From positions 260,387 through 324,386 of the forward strand of contig JAHEDR010000001.1 in the NCBI GenBank assembly GCA_024641095.1: a stretch of 64,000 bases of DNA, in the 5' to 3' direction. The position numbers were made by a program, and so were the translations under genes. The notes under the pieces were generated by a model that did not search any database, was not told where the DNA came from, and worked only from the letters and a program-made list of their open reading frames with translations. Position 1 is the first letter of the stretch; each line of letters starts with the position of its first letter. The stretch comes from Rhodoluna sp. GTDB lineage: Bacteria > Actinomycetota > Actinomycetes > Actinomycetales > Microbacteriaceae. Positions 48,792-58,155 of this stretch are shown here, piece by piece.

Positions 48792-51700
48792 TTGTATCTC
48801 AAGAGCCTCACCCTAAAGGGATTTAAGTCCTTCGCCCAACCAACCACCTTTGCTTTTGAAAAAGGCGTGACCGCTGTTGTTGGTCCAAACGGTTCCGGAA
48901 AATCTAACGTTGTAGACGCGCTTGCCTGGGTAATGGGTGAGCAGGGTGCCAAGAGTCTTCGCGGTGGAAAGATGGAAGACGTCATCTTCGCAGGTACTTC
49001 TACCAAGGGTCCGCTTGGACGAGCAGAAGTAATTTTGACAATCGATAACTCCGATGGCGCTTTGCCGATTGAGTACGCAGAAGTCACAATTTCTAGAACG
49101 CTTTTCCGTAACGGCGGCAGCGAGTACGCAATTAACGGCGAGCCAGTTCGTTTGCTTGATGTTCAAGAACTTTTGAGCGACTCCGGTCTTGGTCGCGAGA
49201 TGCACGTAATCGTTGGTCAGGGTCAGCTTGACTCAGTGCTTCGTGCGACTCCTGAAGAGCGCCGTGGCTTCATCGAAGAAGCCGCCGGTATTTTGAAGCA
49301 CCGTCGCCGCAAAGAAAAAACCGAGCGCAAGCTTGAAGCGATGCAAACCAACCTGACTCGTCTAAACGACTTGGCCGGAGAAGTTCGTCGCCAGCTAAAG
49401 CCACTGAGCCAGCAGGCCGAGGTTGCTCGCGAGGCACAGGGAATTGCATCGGTTGTGCGCGACGCCAAGTCACGTCTTTTGGCTGCAGATATTTCAGAGT
49501 TGCACCGCGGACTCGAAGAGACTGCAAAGAGCGAGGCAGATCGCCGAGGCGAACGAAACATTCTGCAGACCTTGCTTGCAGAAAATACTGCACGACTAGG
49601 TCAGCTAGAAGCCGCACAGGTTTCAAGCGAGTTGGACCAGGCCAGAAACCTTTCTTACCAATTTGATTCACTAGCCGAGCGTCTACGTTCACTTCTTTCT
49701 ATTGCAAACCAGCGCGTAGCTCTTTTGAGTCAGCAGGCAGAAGTTGCCGGTGCTCAGCTTGACCCGGCTGCTCTGGACGCAGAAGCAGATCAGGCAAACG
49801 CAGCAGCCACCGAACTGACCGCAACCGTTGAAAAGCTAAAGGCGGCGCTTCACGAAGCAGAGCAGCAGCGCAGCGAAGCACGTGATGTTCTAGAAAAGTT
49901 TGACAACGAAGTTGCCGAGCAAAACGCACTCATCTCAAAGTTTGATCTTGATAAGGCACGCCTAGCTAACGAGGCTGCAGTTGCAGAATCAAAGCTTGTC
50001 AGCCTTCGCGGTGAAGTAGTTCGCCACGAGGGTGCTCTTGGTGAGGCTCGCGATCGCCACACTGCACGCAAAGCTGAATACGATGCTGAACAGCAACGTC
50101 AGCAACAGCAGAGCAACAGTGACAGTGCACTTGAAAACCGATACGAAGCTGCTCAAAAGGCAGTGTCTGAAGTTGCTACTCGCATTGAGTCACTTCGCGA
50201 TGCTGTGCACCAGGCAGAACGTGAACGTGACTCACTTGCTGCAAAGCGTTCGGCATTGAACCTAACTCTTGAGCAAAAAGACGGTGCTACTGAACTTAAC
50301 TCCGCTGGCCTAAGCGGTATTCGTGGTTTGGTTGCAACCCACATGAAAATCCAAAACGGATTTGAAGTTGCAATTGCTGCGGCGCTTGGTCCTTTGGCCG
50401 ATGCCTTGGTTGCAGACTCACGCGATGCGGGTCTTGCGGCTATTGAGCACCTCAAGCGCAACGACGGCGGTCGTGTAGAACTTATCGTTGCCGATGTAAA
50501 TGCAAACGGCCCGGCTGCAAAAATTCCAAACGTTGCTGGGGCACGTGCTGCCGCAGAAGTTGTGGAAGCACCAACCGGAATTCTGTCGCTGCTTTCTAAC
50601 GTTGTTATCGTTGACGACTTGGCCGCTGCTAGAAGCCTGTATTCTCGCGACCAGTCAACAACCAAGCTGGTTTTGATCACTCTTGATGGTGACGTACTTA
50701 CCGAGTCTGTAATTAGAGGTGGATCTTCATCTGCACCTTCAAAGCTTGAACTTGTAGCCGAGCGCGATGCTGCTGAAAAGCGTCTTGCTGAGGTTAATGA
50801 CCTAATCGACAAATCACAGTCGGAGCTTGCTCAGGCTCGTTCAACCGAGGAAGCTGCCAAGGCTTCTGAGAAGGAAGCACTTGCCGCGCTAAACGAGCAG
50901 GACGCAACTCTTGCTTCTAATGCCGAAAAGCTCGGGCGTTTGCGCGTAGCAGTTGAAGCATCGGAGGCCGAGCTTGAGCGTTTGGCAATGGTTGCCGAGA
51001 ACGCCAAGGTTGGCATTGATGCCGCTGAATCTGAACTCGCAGCCGCTGTAAGTGCACACGATGAGTTTGCTGCACAGGAGAGACCTGCACTTGATCTGGC
51101 TAACCGTCAGACCCTTGCCGACAACCTAGAACAAGAGCGTCAGCGCGAACTTGAGCTTCGTATTGAACTGGGCGCAGCCATTGAACGTGTTCGCGTTGAG
51201 CAAGAGCGTGCACAGGCACTTCGCAATCAAGTTTCTGAAGCCAAAGACGCGATCGAGCGCTCGAAGGCGGCGGCCGCTGCGCAACAGCGCCAGCTTGCAT
51301 CTGCAAAGCGTGTTCTAAATGTTCTTCCGGCTTTGATGAATGCAGTCGCAGAGAGTGCATCGCAGGCAAAGTTCAAACTTCACGAACTTGAATCACAGCG
51401 CCAGAACCAAAACACCGAGTTGGTTAAGTTGCGCGGCGAGACTGCTGAGATTCAGATGAAGTTATCGGGTCTAACTCAGAGCGTTCACGACATGGAACTT
51501 GCAAACCACGAGAAGCGTTTGACTCTAGCCAACTTGGTTACTCGTGCGAGTGAAGAGCTTGGTCTTGAGCAAAATATTTTGCTTGAAGAGTACGGCCCAG
51601 AGATTCCAATTCCAGACGAAGAAGCCGAAGGCGGATTCAAGCCATTCGTGCGTGAAGAGCAGCAGAAGCGTCTAAAAGATGCCGAGCGTTTGTTCGACAA

Positions 51701-52304
51701 GCTGGGCAAGGTCAACCCACTTGCGCTTGAGGAGTTTGCCGCACTTGAGCAGCGTCACAAGTTCCTGACCGAGCAGCTTGCCGACCTTACTCAAACAAGA
51801 AAAGACTTGTTGCAAATCATTGAAGACCTTGACGTCAAGATGCAAACCATTTTTGGTGATGCATTCGAAGACACTCGTAAGGCATTCGAAAAGGTGTTCC
51901 CAGTCTTGTTCCCTGGTGGTTCTGGTTCTATCTTCCTAACCGATCCAGATAATCTTTTGACCACCGGACTTGAAGTAACTGTTAAGCCCGCTGGTAAGCG
52001 CATTGAACGTCTTTCATTGCTTTCAGGTGGTGAGCGATCGTTGGCAGCTGTGGCACTTATGGTTGCAATTTTCAAGGCGCGCCCTTCACCGTTCTACGTA
52101 ATGGATGAGGTTGAGGCTGCGCTGGACGATGCAAACCTTGGACGCTTGCTTCAAATATTCGAAGATCTGCGCTCAAGCTCGCAGCTAATCATCATTACTC
52201 ACCAGAAGCGCACCATGGAAATCGCTGATGCGCTTTACGGTGTTTCAATGCGCCAAGATGGTGTTTCTGCTGTGGTTGGCCAGCGCTTAGCCGAAAAGGA
52301 ATAG
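48792..52304 (+). CDS. smc: chromosome partition/condensin protein SMC
   Basis: 1170 aa from TTG 48792 (YLKSLTLKGFKSFAQP), with GGGGGAG 6 bases upstream; the track start at 48750 adds 14 unconserved residues. Walker A GPNGSGKSNVVDALAWVMGEQ near residue 32, coiled coils at about 165-500 and 650-1000, a hinge domain between (LSGIRGLVATHMKIQNGFEVAI start), signature LLSGGERSLAAVALMVAIF, Walker B PSPFYVMDEVEAALDD. Compacts and segregates chromosomes with ScpA/ScpB, probably encoded beyond the ParA gene at the right edge. Confidence 0.96.
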   Translation: MYLKSLTLKGFKSFAQPTTFAFEKGVTAVVGPNGSGKSNVVDALAWVMGEQGAKSLRGGKMEDVIFAGTSTKGPLGRAEVILTIDNSDGALPIEYAEVTISRTLFRNGGSEYAINGEPVRLLDVQELLSDSGLGREMHVIVGQGQLDSVLRATPEERRGFIEEAAGILKHRRRKEKTERKLEAMQTNLTRLNDLAGEVRRQLKPLSQQAEVAREAQGIASVVRDAKSRLLAADISELHRGLEETAKSEADRRGERNILQTLLAENTARLGQLEAAQVSSELDQARNLSYQFDSLAERLRSLLSIANQRVALLSQQAEVAGAQLDPAALDAEADQANAAATELTATVEKLKAALHEAEQQRSEARDVLEKFDNEVAEQNALISKFDLDKARLANEAAVAESKLVSLRGEVVRHEGALGEARDRHTARKAEYDAEQQRQQQQSNSDSALENRYEAAQKAVSEVATRIESLRDAVHQAERERDSLAAKRSALNLTLEQKDGATELNSAGLSGIRGLVATHMKIQNGFEVAIAAALGPLADALVADSRDAGLAAIEHLKRNDGGRVELIVADVNANGPAAKIPNVAGARAAAEVVEAPTGILSLLSNVVIVDDLAAARSLYSRDQSTTKLVLITLDGDVLTESVIRGGSSSAPSKLELVAERDAAEKRLAEVNDLIDKSQSELAQARSTEEAAKASEKEALAALNEQDATLASNAEKLGRLRVAVEASEAELERLAMVAENAKVGIDAAESELAAAVSAHDEFAAQERPALDLANRQTLADNLEQERQRELELRIELGAAIERVRVEQERAQALRNQVSEAKDAIERSKAAAAAQQRQLASAKRVLNVLPALMNAVAESASQAKFKLHELESQRQNQNTELVKLRGETAEIQMKLSGLTQSVHDMELANHEKRLTLANLVTRASEELGLEQNILLEEYGPEIPIPDEEAEGGFKPFVREEQQKRLKDAERLFDKLGKVNPLALEEFAALEQRHKFLTEQLADLTQTRKDLLQIIEDLDVKMQTIFGDAFEDTRKAFEKVFPVLFPGGSGSIFLTDPDNLLTTGLEVTVKPAGKRIERLSLLSGGERSLAAVALMVAIFKARPSPFYVMDEVEAALDDANLGRLLQIFEDLRSSSQLIIITHQKRTMEIADALYGVSMRQDGVSAVVGQRLAEKE

Positions 52305-52306
52305 AC

Positions 52307-53356
52307 GTGGCTTTCCAATTCTGGAAGCGCAAGCGGCAAGAACCTGCCGCGGTTGAAGTTGTTGAGCAACCGGCTCAAAATGATATCTCCGTTGATGTGA
52401 ACGCAACTTCAGCGACCACCACTTCATCTCCTTCGGTTTCCTCCTCAGAATTGGAAGCCATCGTTCTGCCACAGCGCAGTGCAAGAAAAGGTATTCGCTC
52501 ACTTTTTAGTCGCATCAAGTTTGATTTGGAAAATCTTGAAGATCTAGAAGACACCTTGATTCAAGCTGACTTTGGTGTGGATGCATCGGCAGCAATCGTT
52601 GCTTCGGTAAAAGAGATTGCCAAGAAGACTTCTGCCAAGAAGACTTCTGCCAAGACAGAAGACGACCTCAAAAAGATTTTGGTTGAGGTGCTTACTCAGA
52701 ACCTTGAAAACAAGGACAAGGCTCTGAACCTGAGCGACGGAAACACACCGTACGTTTTGTTGGTAGTAGGTGTAAACGGCGTTGGCAAGACCACAACCAT
52801 CGGCAAGCTTTCAAAATGGCTAGTTCAAGGTGGCTTCCAAGTCATGATAGGCGCGGCCGATACCTTCCGTGCTGCGGCAGTTGATCAGGTAGCTACCTGG
52901 GCAGAACGTGCCGGTGCAAACCTAATTCGCCCAAAGACCGAGGGGCAGGATCCTGCATCGGTTGCCTTTGAAGCTACCGAAGCGGCCGTCAATTCAGGTG
53001 CGGACGTTTTGATTATTGATACCGCTGGTCGCTTGCAAAATAAAGCAGACCTAATGCACGAACTAGACAAGATTCGTAGAGTGGTGGAGAAGCAGGCCAA
53101 GATTGCCGAAGTGCTTTTGGTAATTGATGCAACCACCGGGCAAAACGGTCTAGCTCAAGCCAAAGCCTTTGCTGAGGTCGCCAAGGTAACCGGTGTGGTG
53201 CTTACAAAACTTGATGGCACTGCCAAGGGCGGAATCGTTTATTCAATTCAGCAAGAGTTGGGTATTCCCGTAAAACTTGTTGGTGTTGGAGAAGGTATCG
53301 ATGATTTTTCATTCTTTGATGCACAGGAATTTGCTAAAGGCCTAGTTGGGCAATAG
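52307..53356 (+). CDS. ftsY: signal recognition particle receptor FtsY
   Basis: 349 aa, GTG start 3 bases after smc. A short charged N-terminal region (about 1-60) precedes the NG domain. GTPase motifs: G1 GVNGVGKTTTIGKLSKWL near residue 156, DTFRAAAVDQ, IIDTAGR, TKLDGTAKGG. It docks SRP-ribosome complexes at the membrane with Ffh encoded next. A short in-frame tandem repeat of 15 bases (AKKTS twice) lies near residue 105. ATG-less but the GTG aligns with the start region. Confidence 0.95.
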   Translation: MAFQFWKRKRQEPAAVEVVEQPAQNDISVDVNATSATTTSSPSVSSSELEAIVLPQRSARKGIRSLFSRIKFDLENLEDLEDTLIQADFGVDASAAIVASVKEIAKKTSAKKTSAKTEDDLKKILVEVLTQNLENKDKALNLSDGNTPYVLLVVGVNGVGKTTTIGKLSKWLVQGGFQVMIGAADTFRAAAVDQVATWAERAGANLIRPKTEGQDPASVAFEATEAAVNSGADVLIIDTAGRLQNKADLMHELDKIRRVVEKQAKIAEVLLVIDATTGQNGLAQAKAFAEVAKVTGVVLTKLDGTAKGGIVYSIQQELGIPVKLVGVGEGIDDFSFFDAQEFAKGLVGQ

Positions 53357-53364
53357 GGATAGTG

Positions 53365-54873
53365 ATGTTTGGAAATCTTTCTGATCGACTAATAGAGACA
53401 TTCAAGAACCTTCGAAGCAAGGGCAAGCTAAGCCCTGCCGATATTGACGCAACCCTTCGCGAGATTCGCCGCGCTCTACTCGAGGCTGACGTTGCCCTTG
53501 AGGTAGTAAAGAATTTCACCATGGCCGTTCGCGATCGCGCGCTTGGTGATGAAGTATCTAAAGCGCTGAACCCAGCCCAGCAGGTTGTTCAAATCGTAAA
53601 TGAAGAACTAGTAAAGATTCTTGGTGGCGAGCAGCGCAAGCTTTCATTTGCAAAGACAGCACCAACCGTAATTATGCTTGCCGGTCTGCAGGGTTCGGGT
53701 AAAACAACTCTTGCCGGAAAACTTGCCAAGTGGTTGAAGGATCAGGGACAGACTCCAATTCTTGTTGCTGCCGATCTACAGCGCCCTAATGCTGTAAATC
53801 AATTACAGGTTGTTGGTGAGCGCATTGATGTTCCGGTTTTTGCACCCGAACCTGGCAACGGTGTTGGTAACCCGGTAAGCGTTGCAAAAGACTCAATCAA
53901 GCACGCCAAGCAAAAGATGTTCAGCGTCGTAATTGTTGACACCGCTGGTCGTTTGGGTATCGATGAAGAATTGATGACCCAGGCTAAGGACATCCGAAAG
54001 GCCGTTGACCCTGACGAGGTTCTATTCGTAATCGACTCCATGATTGGTCAAGATGCCGTCAACGTGGCAAAGGCCTTCGATGATGGTGTTGGAATCACCG
54101 GTGTCGTACTTACCAAGCTTGATGGTGATGCTCGCGGTGGTGCGGCGCTATCGGTTGCTTCTGTAACTGGTAAGCCAATTTTGTTTGCCTCAAACGGCGA
54201 GGGCATGGATGCCTTTGAACCGTTCTACCCAGACCGCATGGCAAGCCGCATTCTTGACATGGGTGACGTGCTCACTCTGATTGAGCAGACTCAGAAGAAC
54301 TTTGATGAGGCCGAGGCTCGCGCAATGGCCGAGAAGTTGGCCAAAGACACCTTCACACTTGAAGACTTTTTAGATCAGATGCAGCAGCTCAAGAAGATGG
54401 GCTCGCTGAAGAGCATGCTGGCAATGATGCCGGGTGCCGCTCAAATGAGGAATCAGCTGGAAAACTTCGATGAGCGCGAGATTGACCGCACGGAGGCAAT
54501 CATTCGCTCAATGACCCCGGCCGAGCGTCGCCAGCCAAAACTTCTAAATGGTTCTCGCCGTTCTCGTATCGCCAAGGGTTCGGGCATGACCGTCACCGAT
54601 GTGAACTCGCTGGTCAATCGTTTTGAGCAAGCCGCCAAGATGATGAAGACCGTGGCCAAGGGCGGAGTGCCTCAGATGCCAGGAATGCCGGGAATGCCTG
54701 GCATGGGTGTGGGATTCGCGGGCGGCAAGGCCAAGTCCAAAGGCAAGGACAAAAAGGGCTCAAAGTCAGGTAATCCGGCCAAGCGCGCTGCCGAGGAGGC
54801 CGCTCGCGCCTTGGGTCAGAAGCCAGGCGAGGCGCCATCGGGTTCCGGTTCAGCATTTGGCCTGGGCAAGTAA
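53365..54873 (+). CDS. ffh: signal recognition particle protein Ffh
   Basis: 502 aa from ATG 53365, with AGGGATAGTG upstream; the GTG at 53362 is one codon earlier. N and G domains at about 1-295: GLQGSGKTTLAGKLAKWL, VDTAGRLGIDEEL, TKLDGDARGG. The methionine-rich M domain at about 325-430 binds signal peptides and SRP RNA (SMTPAERRQPKLLNGSRRSRIAKGSG). A C-terminal tail of ~75 residues includes a Met-Pro-Gly repeat (PGMPGMPGMG) and a Lys-rich stretch. SRP RNA (ffs) is not in this window. Confidence 0.96.
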   Translation: MFGNLSDRLIETFKNLRSKGKLSPADIDATLREIRRALLEADVALEVVKNFTMAVRDRALGDEVSKALNPAQQVVQIVNEELVKILGGEQRKLSFAKTAPTVIMLAGLQGSGKTTLAGKLAKWLKDQGQTPILVAADLQRPNAVNQLQVVGERIDVPVFAPEPGNGVGNPVSVAKDSIKHAKQKMFSVVIVDTAGRLGIDEELMTQAKDIRKAVDPDEVLFVIDSMIGQDAVNVAKAFDDGVGITGVVLTKLDGDARGGAALSVASVTGKPILFASNGEGMDAFEPFYPDRMASRILDMGDVLTLIEQTQKNFDEAEARAMAEKLAKDTFTLEDFLDQMQQLKKMGSLKSMLAMMPGAAQMRNQLENFDEREIDRTEAIIRSMTPAERRQPKLLNGSRRSRIAKGSGMTVTDVNSLVNRFEQAAKMMKTVAKGGVPQMPGMPGMPGMGVGFAGGKAKSKGKDKKGSKSGNPAKRAAEEAARALGQKPGEAPSGSGSAFGLGK

Positions 54874-54919
54874 AGCCCAACTGACTAGCGCCACGCCCGA
54901 TTTTCTGGCAGAATAGAGC

Positions 54920-54962
54920 GGTTGTCGCCGTTTGACCCTCTAACCAAACGATTACGACAACC
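54920..54962 (+). promoter_or_regulatory. rpsP leader hairpin
   Basis: GGTTGTCG (54920-54927) pairs perfectly with CGACAACC (54955-54962), and inside it GTTTG pairs with CAAAC around ACCCTCTAAC. No T-run follows. It is 80 bases before the S16 start codon and could be a protein-binding leader for the ribosomal operon, or an attenuator. Confidence 0.6.
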
Positions 54963-55042
54963 CACAGAGCTTTTTCTTCCGAGTGTGCCCCCACGCTCAC
55001 GGTAGATCGTTCGCCTCAATACGAATAATCAGGAGCAATACG

Positions 55043-55600
55043 TTGGCTGTAAAAATCCGCCTAGCACGTCACGGAAAAATCCGTACCCCGCACTACCGCA
55101 TCGTTGTGGCTGACTCACGTACACACCGTGATGGTCGCGTGATCGAAGAAATCGGTCGTTACGTACCGACCAACAACCCATCAATCATTGAAGTTAACTC
55201 TGAGCGCGCTCAGTACTGGCTTGGCGTTGGCGCACAGCCAACCGAGCAGGTTGCAGTTCTTCTAAAGCTGACTGGTGACTACCAGGCATCAAAGGGTGAC
55301 AAGAACGCGAAGAACACCGTAAAGCTTGCAGAGCCTAAGGCAGAGTTCGTAATCGACACCAAGAAGAAGACCGTACTTGTTCCTAAGGAGCAGGTTGCTG
55401 CAAAGAAGGCTGCTCCAGCTGAGGCTGAAGCTGCAACTCCTGCAGAAGACGTAATTTCAGAGGCTGCAGATGCAGCTGACGAAGCAGTTGCATCAGTTGA
55501 AGATGCAGTTGCCGCAGAAGAGACTCCAGAAGCTCCAGCCGCTGAAGAAGCAGCTGTAGTTGAGGAAGCTCCTGCTGCAGAAGCAACAGAAGAGGCTTAA
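55043..55600 (+). CDS. rpsP: 30S ribosomal protein S16 with long acidic C-terminal tail
   Basis: 185 aa from TTG 55043 ([23 protein letters not shown]), which follows CAGGAG by 7 bases; the track start at 54983 is in the leader. The S16 domain fills about residues 1-110. From about 120 the chain becomes Ala/Glu-rich ([20 protein letters not shown] and similar to the end), a low-complexity, strongly acidic tail of some 65 residues not needed for the S16 fold. Actinobacterial S16 often carries an extension, but this is long. First gene of rpsP-khpA-rimM-tlyA-nadK. Confidence 0.95.
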   Translation: MAVKIRLARHGKIRTPHYRIVVADSRTHRDGRVIEEIGRYVPTNNPSIIEVNSERAQYWLGVGAQPTEQVAVLLKLTGDYQASKGDKNAKNTVKLAEPKAEFVIDTKKKTVLVPKEQVAAKKAAPAEAEAATPAEDVISEAADAADEAVASVEDAVAAEETPEAPAAEEAAVVEEAPAAEATEEA

Positions 55601-55603
55601 TAA

Positions 55604-55840
55604 GTGCTAGCCGCTGCGCTCGAACACCTAGTTAAAGGCATCGTCGATAATCCCGACGACGCTAACGTGACTGCACGCACAACCTCGCGAGGAGACTTGC
55701 TTGAGGTTCACGTGCACCCAGATGACCTGGGTCGTGTGATCGGGCGCAATGGCCGCACCGCCAAAGCACTGCGCACTGTCGTGAATGCTCTTGCCGATGG
55801 CAAGAAGGTACGCGTAGACGTGGTGGATACCGATTTCTAG
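55604..55840 (+). CDS. khpA: KH-domain RNA-binding protein KhpA
   Basis: 78 aa, GTG start right after rpsP. A single type II KH domain with RNA-binding GxxG loop in LGRVIGRNGRTAKALRTVV. KhpA binds many RNAs and, with KhpB, affects cell size and division in Gram-positive bacteria. The gene lies between rpsP and rimM as is standard. Its final codons overlap the probable non-canonical start of rimM. Confidence 0.93.
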   Translation: MLAAALEHLVKGIVDNPDDANVTARTTSRGDLLEVHVHPDDLGRVIGRNGRTAKALRTVVNALADGKKVRVDVVDTDF

Positions 55841-56375
55841 TAAGACCACGCTCCGAGTTGGCCGTTTGGTCAAGGCCCACGGCCTAAAGGGAGCGTTCAA
55901 ACTCGAGCTGTACACCGATAGTCCTGAAACTAGATTCAAGACTGGTGCAGTTCTAACTCTTCAGGTTCCCGAAACTTCTCCTTGGTTTGGTAAAACCGTT
56001 TCTGTAAAAGAACTTCGCTATTACAACGCAGCACCGGTTCTTTTTCTGAATGAAGTAGACGACCGCAATGCAGCCGACACTTTGGTAAAAGCAATCCTTT
56101 TGGTTGACGCCGATCTTGAAGCGCTGCCAGAAGAACCAGACGCTTGGTACGACCACCAGTTGGTTGGCCTAAAAATCATTCGCGACGGAATTGAAGTTGG
56201 AAAGGTAGTTCGTGTTGAACACCTTCCAGCCCAGGATTGCCTTGCGATTGAGACCGCATCGGGTGAAGTCTTAATGCCTTTTATCAAGGCATTCGCACCA
56301 ACTGTTGACATCGCAAAGGGCGAAATCACAGTGACGCCTCCGGGTGGTCTCTTCGAAGAACTACCAGAGGAATAA
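55833..56375 (+). CDS. rimM: ribosome maturation factor RimM, probable AUU start
   Basis: About 180 aa if initiated at ATT 55833. The first usual start in frame is TTG 55866 (track), which would cut off TTLRVGRLVKAHGLKG, part of the first conserved strand of RimM. Between the upstream in-frame stop at 55815 and that TTG there is no ATG, GTG or TTG. ATT 55833 sits about 5 bases after GGTGGA and yields ISSKTTLRVGRLVKAHG. The N-terminal RimM domain spans to about 95; the PRC-barrel domain begins near DAWYDHQLVGLKI. It assists 16S 3'-domain maturation with S19. Confidence 0.88.
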   Translation: MSSKTTLRVGRLVKAHGLKGAFKLELYTDSPETRFKTGAVLTLQVPETSPWFGKTVSVKELRYYNAAPVLFLNEVDDRNAADTLVKAILLVDADLEALPEEPDAWYDHQLVGLKIIRDGIEVGKVVRVEHLPAQDCLAIETASGEVLMPFIKAFAPTVDIAKGEITVTPPGGLFEELPEE

Positions 56376-56377
56376 AA

Positions 56378-57187
56378 ATGCGCATCGATCTAGCACTGGT
56401 AGAACGTGGCCTAGCAAGATCTAGAAATCACGCATCTTCTTTGGTGGAATCTGATCGAGTTCTGGTTAATGGCAAGGCGGCACGCAAGTCATCACAGAAC
56501 GTTGAAGAAACCGACAAGATTTCAGTTCTCGAAGCAATCGACTACGTTTCACGCGCCGGCCACAAACTAGCCAAGGCGCTTGATGTTTTCACCGAAATTG
56601 ATTTGGTTGGCAATACCGCGCTTGATGTTGGTGCCTCTACGGGTGGCTTCACAGACGTTCTTTTGCGCAGGGGAGTTGCCAAGGTCTTTGCTATTGACGT
56701 GGGCCACGAGCAAATGGTAGAGCAACTCTTTGAGCACCCAAAGGTTATTTGCGTTGAAGGCTTCAACGCTCGCGAACTCAGCCCAGAAACACTTGCTGAA
56801 AAAACTGGAATTCCACAATCTCTTATAAACATCGATATTGTCGTTGCAGATCTATCTTTCATCTCTTTGACTTTGGTCCTCAAGCAAATGCTTTCGGTTG
56901 CTCCAAATGCCGATTTCGTGTTGCTGGTAAAGCCACAGTTTGAGGTTGGCAAGCAATCGCTGAGTGCTCACGGATTGGTGAATGACCACAATCTTCGAGC
57001 CGGTGCCATTAAGCAGGTTGTTGACGAGGCTGCCTCGCTTGGCCTTGGAATTCGCGGTCTTGAGCGCTCCGAACTGCCTGGTACTCACGGAAACATCGAG
57101 TATGTTCTGTGGATTAGTCCAAAAGAGCTGCCAAATCAGTCAAAATGGACAGACAGGATTGAATCGGTAGCGAAGGAGACCAAATGA
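56378..57187 (+). CDS. tlyA: TlyA-family rRNA 2'-O-methyltransferase
   Basis: 269 aa. An S4 RNA-binding domain at about 1-60 (RIDLALVERGLARSRNHASSLVE), then an FtsJ-like Rossmann methyltransferase: SAM-binding ALDVGASTGGFTDVLL near residue 85, DIVVADLSFISLTLV near 150, and LVKPQFEVGK. TlyA methylates C1409 of 16S and C1920 of 23S rRNA in Actinobacteria, which sets capreomycin sensitivity. The old label hemolysin is not meant. Here it occupies the place usually held by trmD after rimM. Overlaps nadK by 4 bases. Confidence 0.93.
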   Translation: MRIDLALVERGLARSRNHASSLVESDRVLVNGKAARKSSQNVEETDKISVLEAIDYVSRAGHKLAKALDVFTEIDLVGNTALDVGASTGGFTDVLLRRGVAKVFAIDVGHEQMVEQLFEHPKVICVEGFNARELSPETLAEKTGIPQSLINIDIVVADLSFISLTLVLKQMLSVAPNADFVLLVKPQFEVGKQSLSAHGLVNDHNLRAGAIKQVVDEAASLGLGIRGLERSELPGTHGNIEYVLWISPKELPNQSKWTDRIESVAKETK

Positions 57188-58140
57188 GCCAGCCAGCTTC
57201 AAGCGGCGCTTCTCGCTTTGTGCTCGTTGTTGCCCATACCGCTCGTAAAGATGCGGTTGCTGCTGCTCAGGTTGCCATTGAACAACTTCACGCAGCCGGA
57301 ATCGTTCCGGTGCTCACCGAATCAGACCTAGCCGATTTCAAGAAACACGTAAACGATCAGGTTTTGCCAGCAACCGCAATTGATCATGTGAAGACTCTTG
57401 AGGTTGATTGCAAAATGTCCGAACTTGAACTTGTTGTTGTGCTTGGCGGCGACGGCACCATTCTTAAAGCTGCCGAAGTCGTTCGCGAACAATCCATTCC
57501 GCTTATGGGCATCAACTTGGGTCACGTAGGTTTCCTAGCGGAGTCTGAACGCGAGGAATTTGCCGAGGCGGTGCACCGCGTGTTAGATCGCGATTACGAA
57601 ATTCGCGAGCGTCTAACTTTGGATGTAGCGGTAATCGTTGACGGCAAAGAAGTCTTTAAAACTTGGGCGTTAAATGAAGCAACCGTAGAGAAAAGCGCAC
57701 GAGAGCGCATGCTAGAAGTTGTTCTTGAAGTTGAGGGCAACCCGCTTTCAAGTTTTGGTTGCGATGGCATTGTGATGTCTACCCCAACCGGTTCAACCGC
57801 TTACGCATTTTCTGCAGGTGGCCCGGTGGTTTGGCCATCGGTTGATGCCTTGTTGGTTGTGCCACTAAGTGCACACGCACTTTTTGCCCGCCCTCTAGTT
57901 ATTAAGCCAGATGCCAAGGTTGCGGTTGAAGTTCTTCAGCGCAGCGCAGGCCACGGTGTGCTTTGGTGTGATGGTCGCCGCAGCTGGGAGCTACCTCCTG
58001 GTGCGCGCGTTGAGGTAACTAAGTCTGCAACTCCTGTGAAGCTAGCAAGATTGCGTAAGAGCACTTTCACAAACCGTCTTGTAAAGAAGTTCGCGTTGCC
58101 GGTTGACGGTTGGCGCGGCACCGACGACGCACAGAAATAA
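57184..58140 (+). CDS. nadK: NAD kinase
   Basis: 318 aa. Phosphorylates NAD to NADP. The nucleotide-binding GGDGT motif is in VVLGGDGTILKAAEVVR near residue 85, NE in ALNEATVEKSARERML, and the Ser/Thr-rich TPTGSTAYAFSAGGPVV near 200. tlyA-nadK-recN is a conserved actinobacterial operon. ATG overlaps the end of tlyA. Confidence 0.95.
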   Translation: MSQPASSGASRFVLVVAHTARKDAVAAAQVAIEQLHAAGIVPVLTESDLADFKKHVNDQVLPATAIDHVKTLEVDCKMSELELVVVLGGDGTILKAAEVVREQSIPLMGINLGHVGFLAESEREEFAEAVHRVLDRDYEIRERLTLDVAVIVDGKEVFKTWALNEATVEKSARERMLEVVLEVEGNPLSSFGCDGIVMSTPTGSTAYAFSAGGPVVWPSVDALLVVPLSAHALFARPLVIKPDAKVAVEVLQRSAGHGVLWCDGRRSWELPPGARVEVTKSATPVKLARLRKSTFTNRLVKKFALPVDGWRGTDDAQK

Positions 58141-58155
58141 GTTGCGGGCATAAAC

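Noticed and set aside
55604-56375. khpA-rimM fusion by ribosomal frameshift
   Set aside because: No slippery heptamer at the junction; an AUU start for rimM explains the data more simply.
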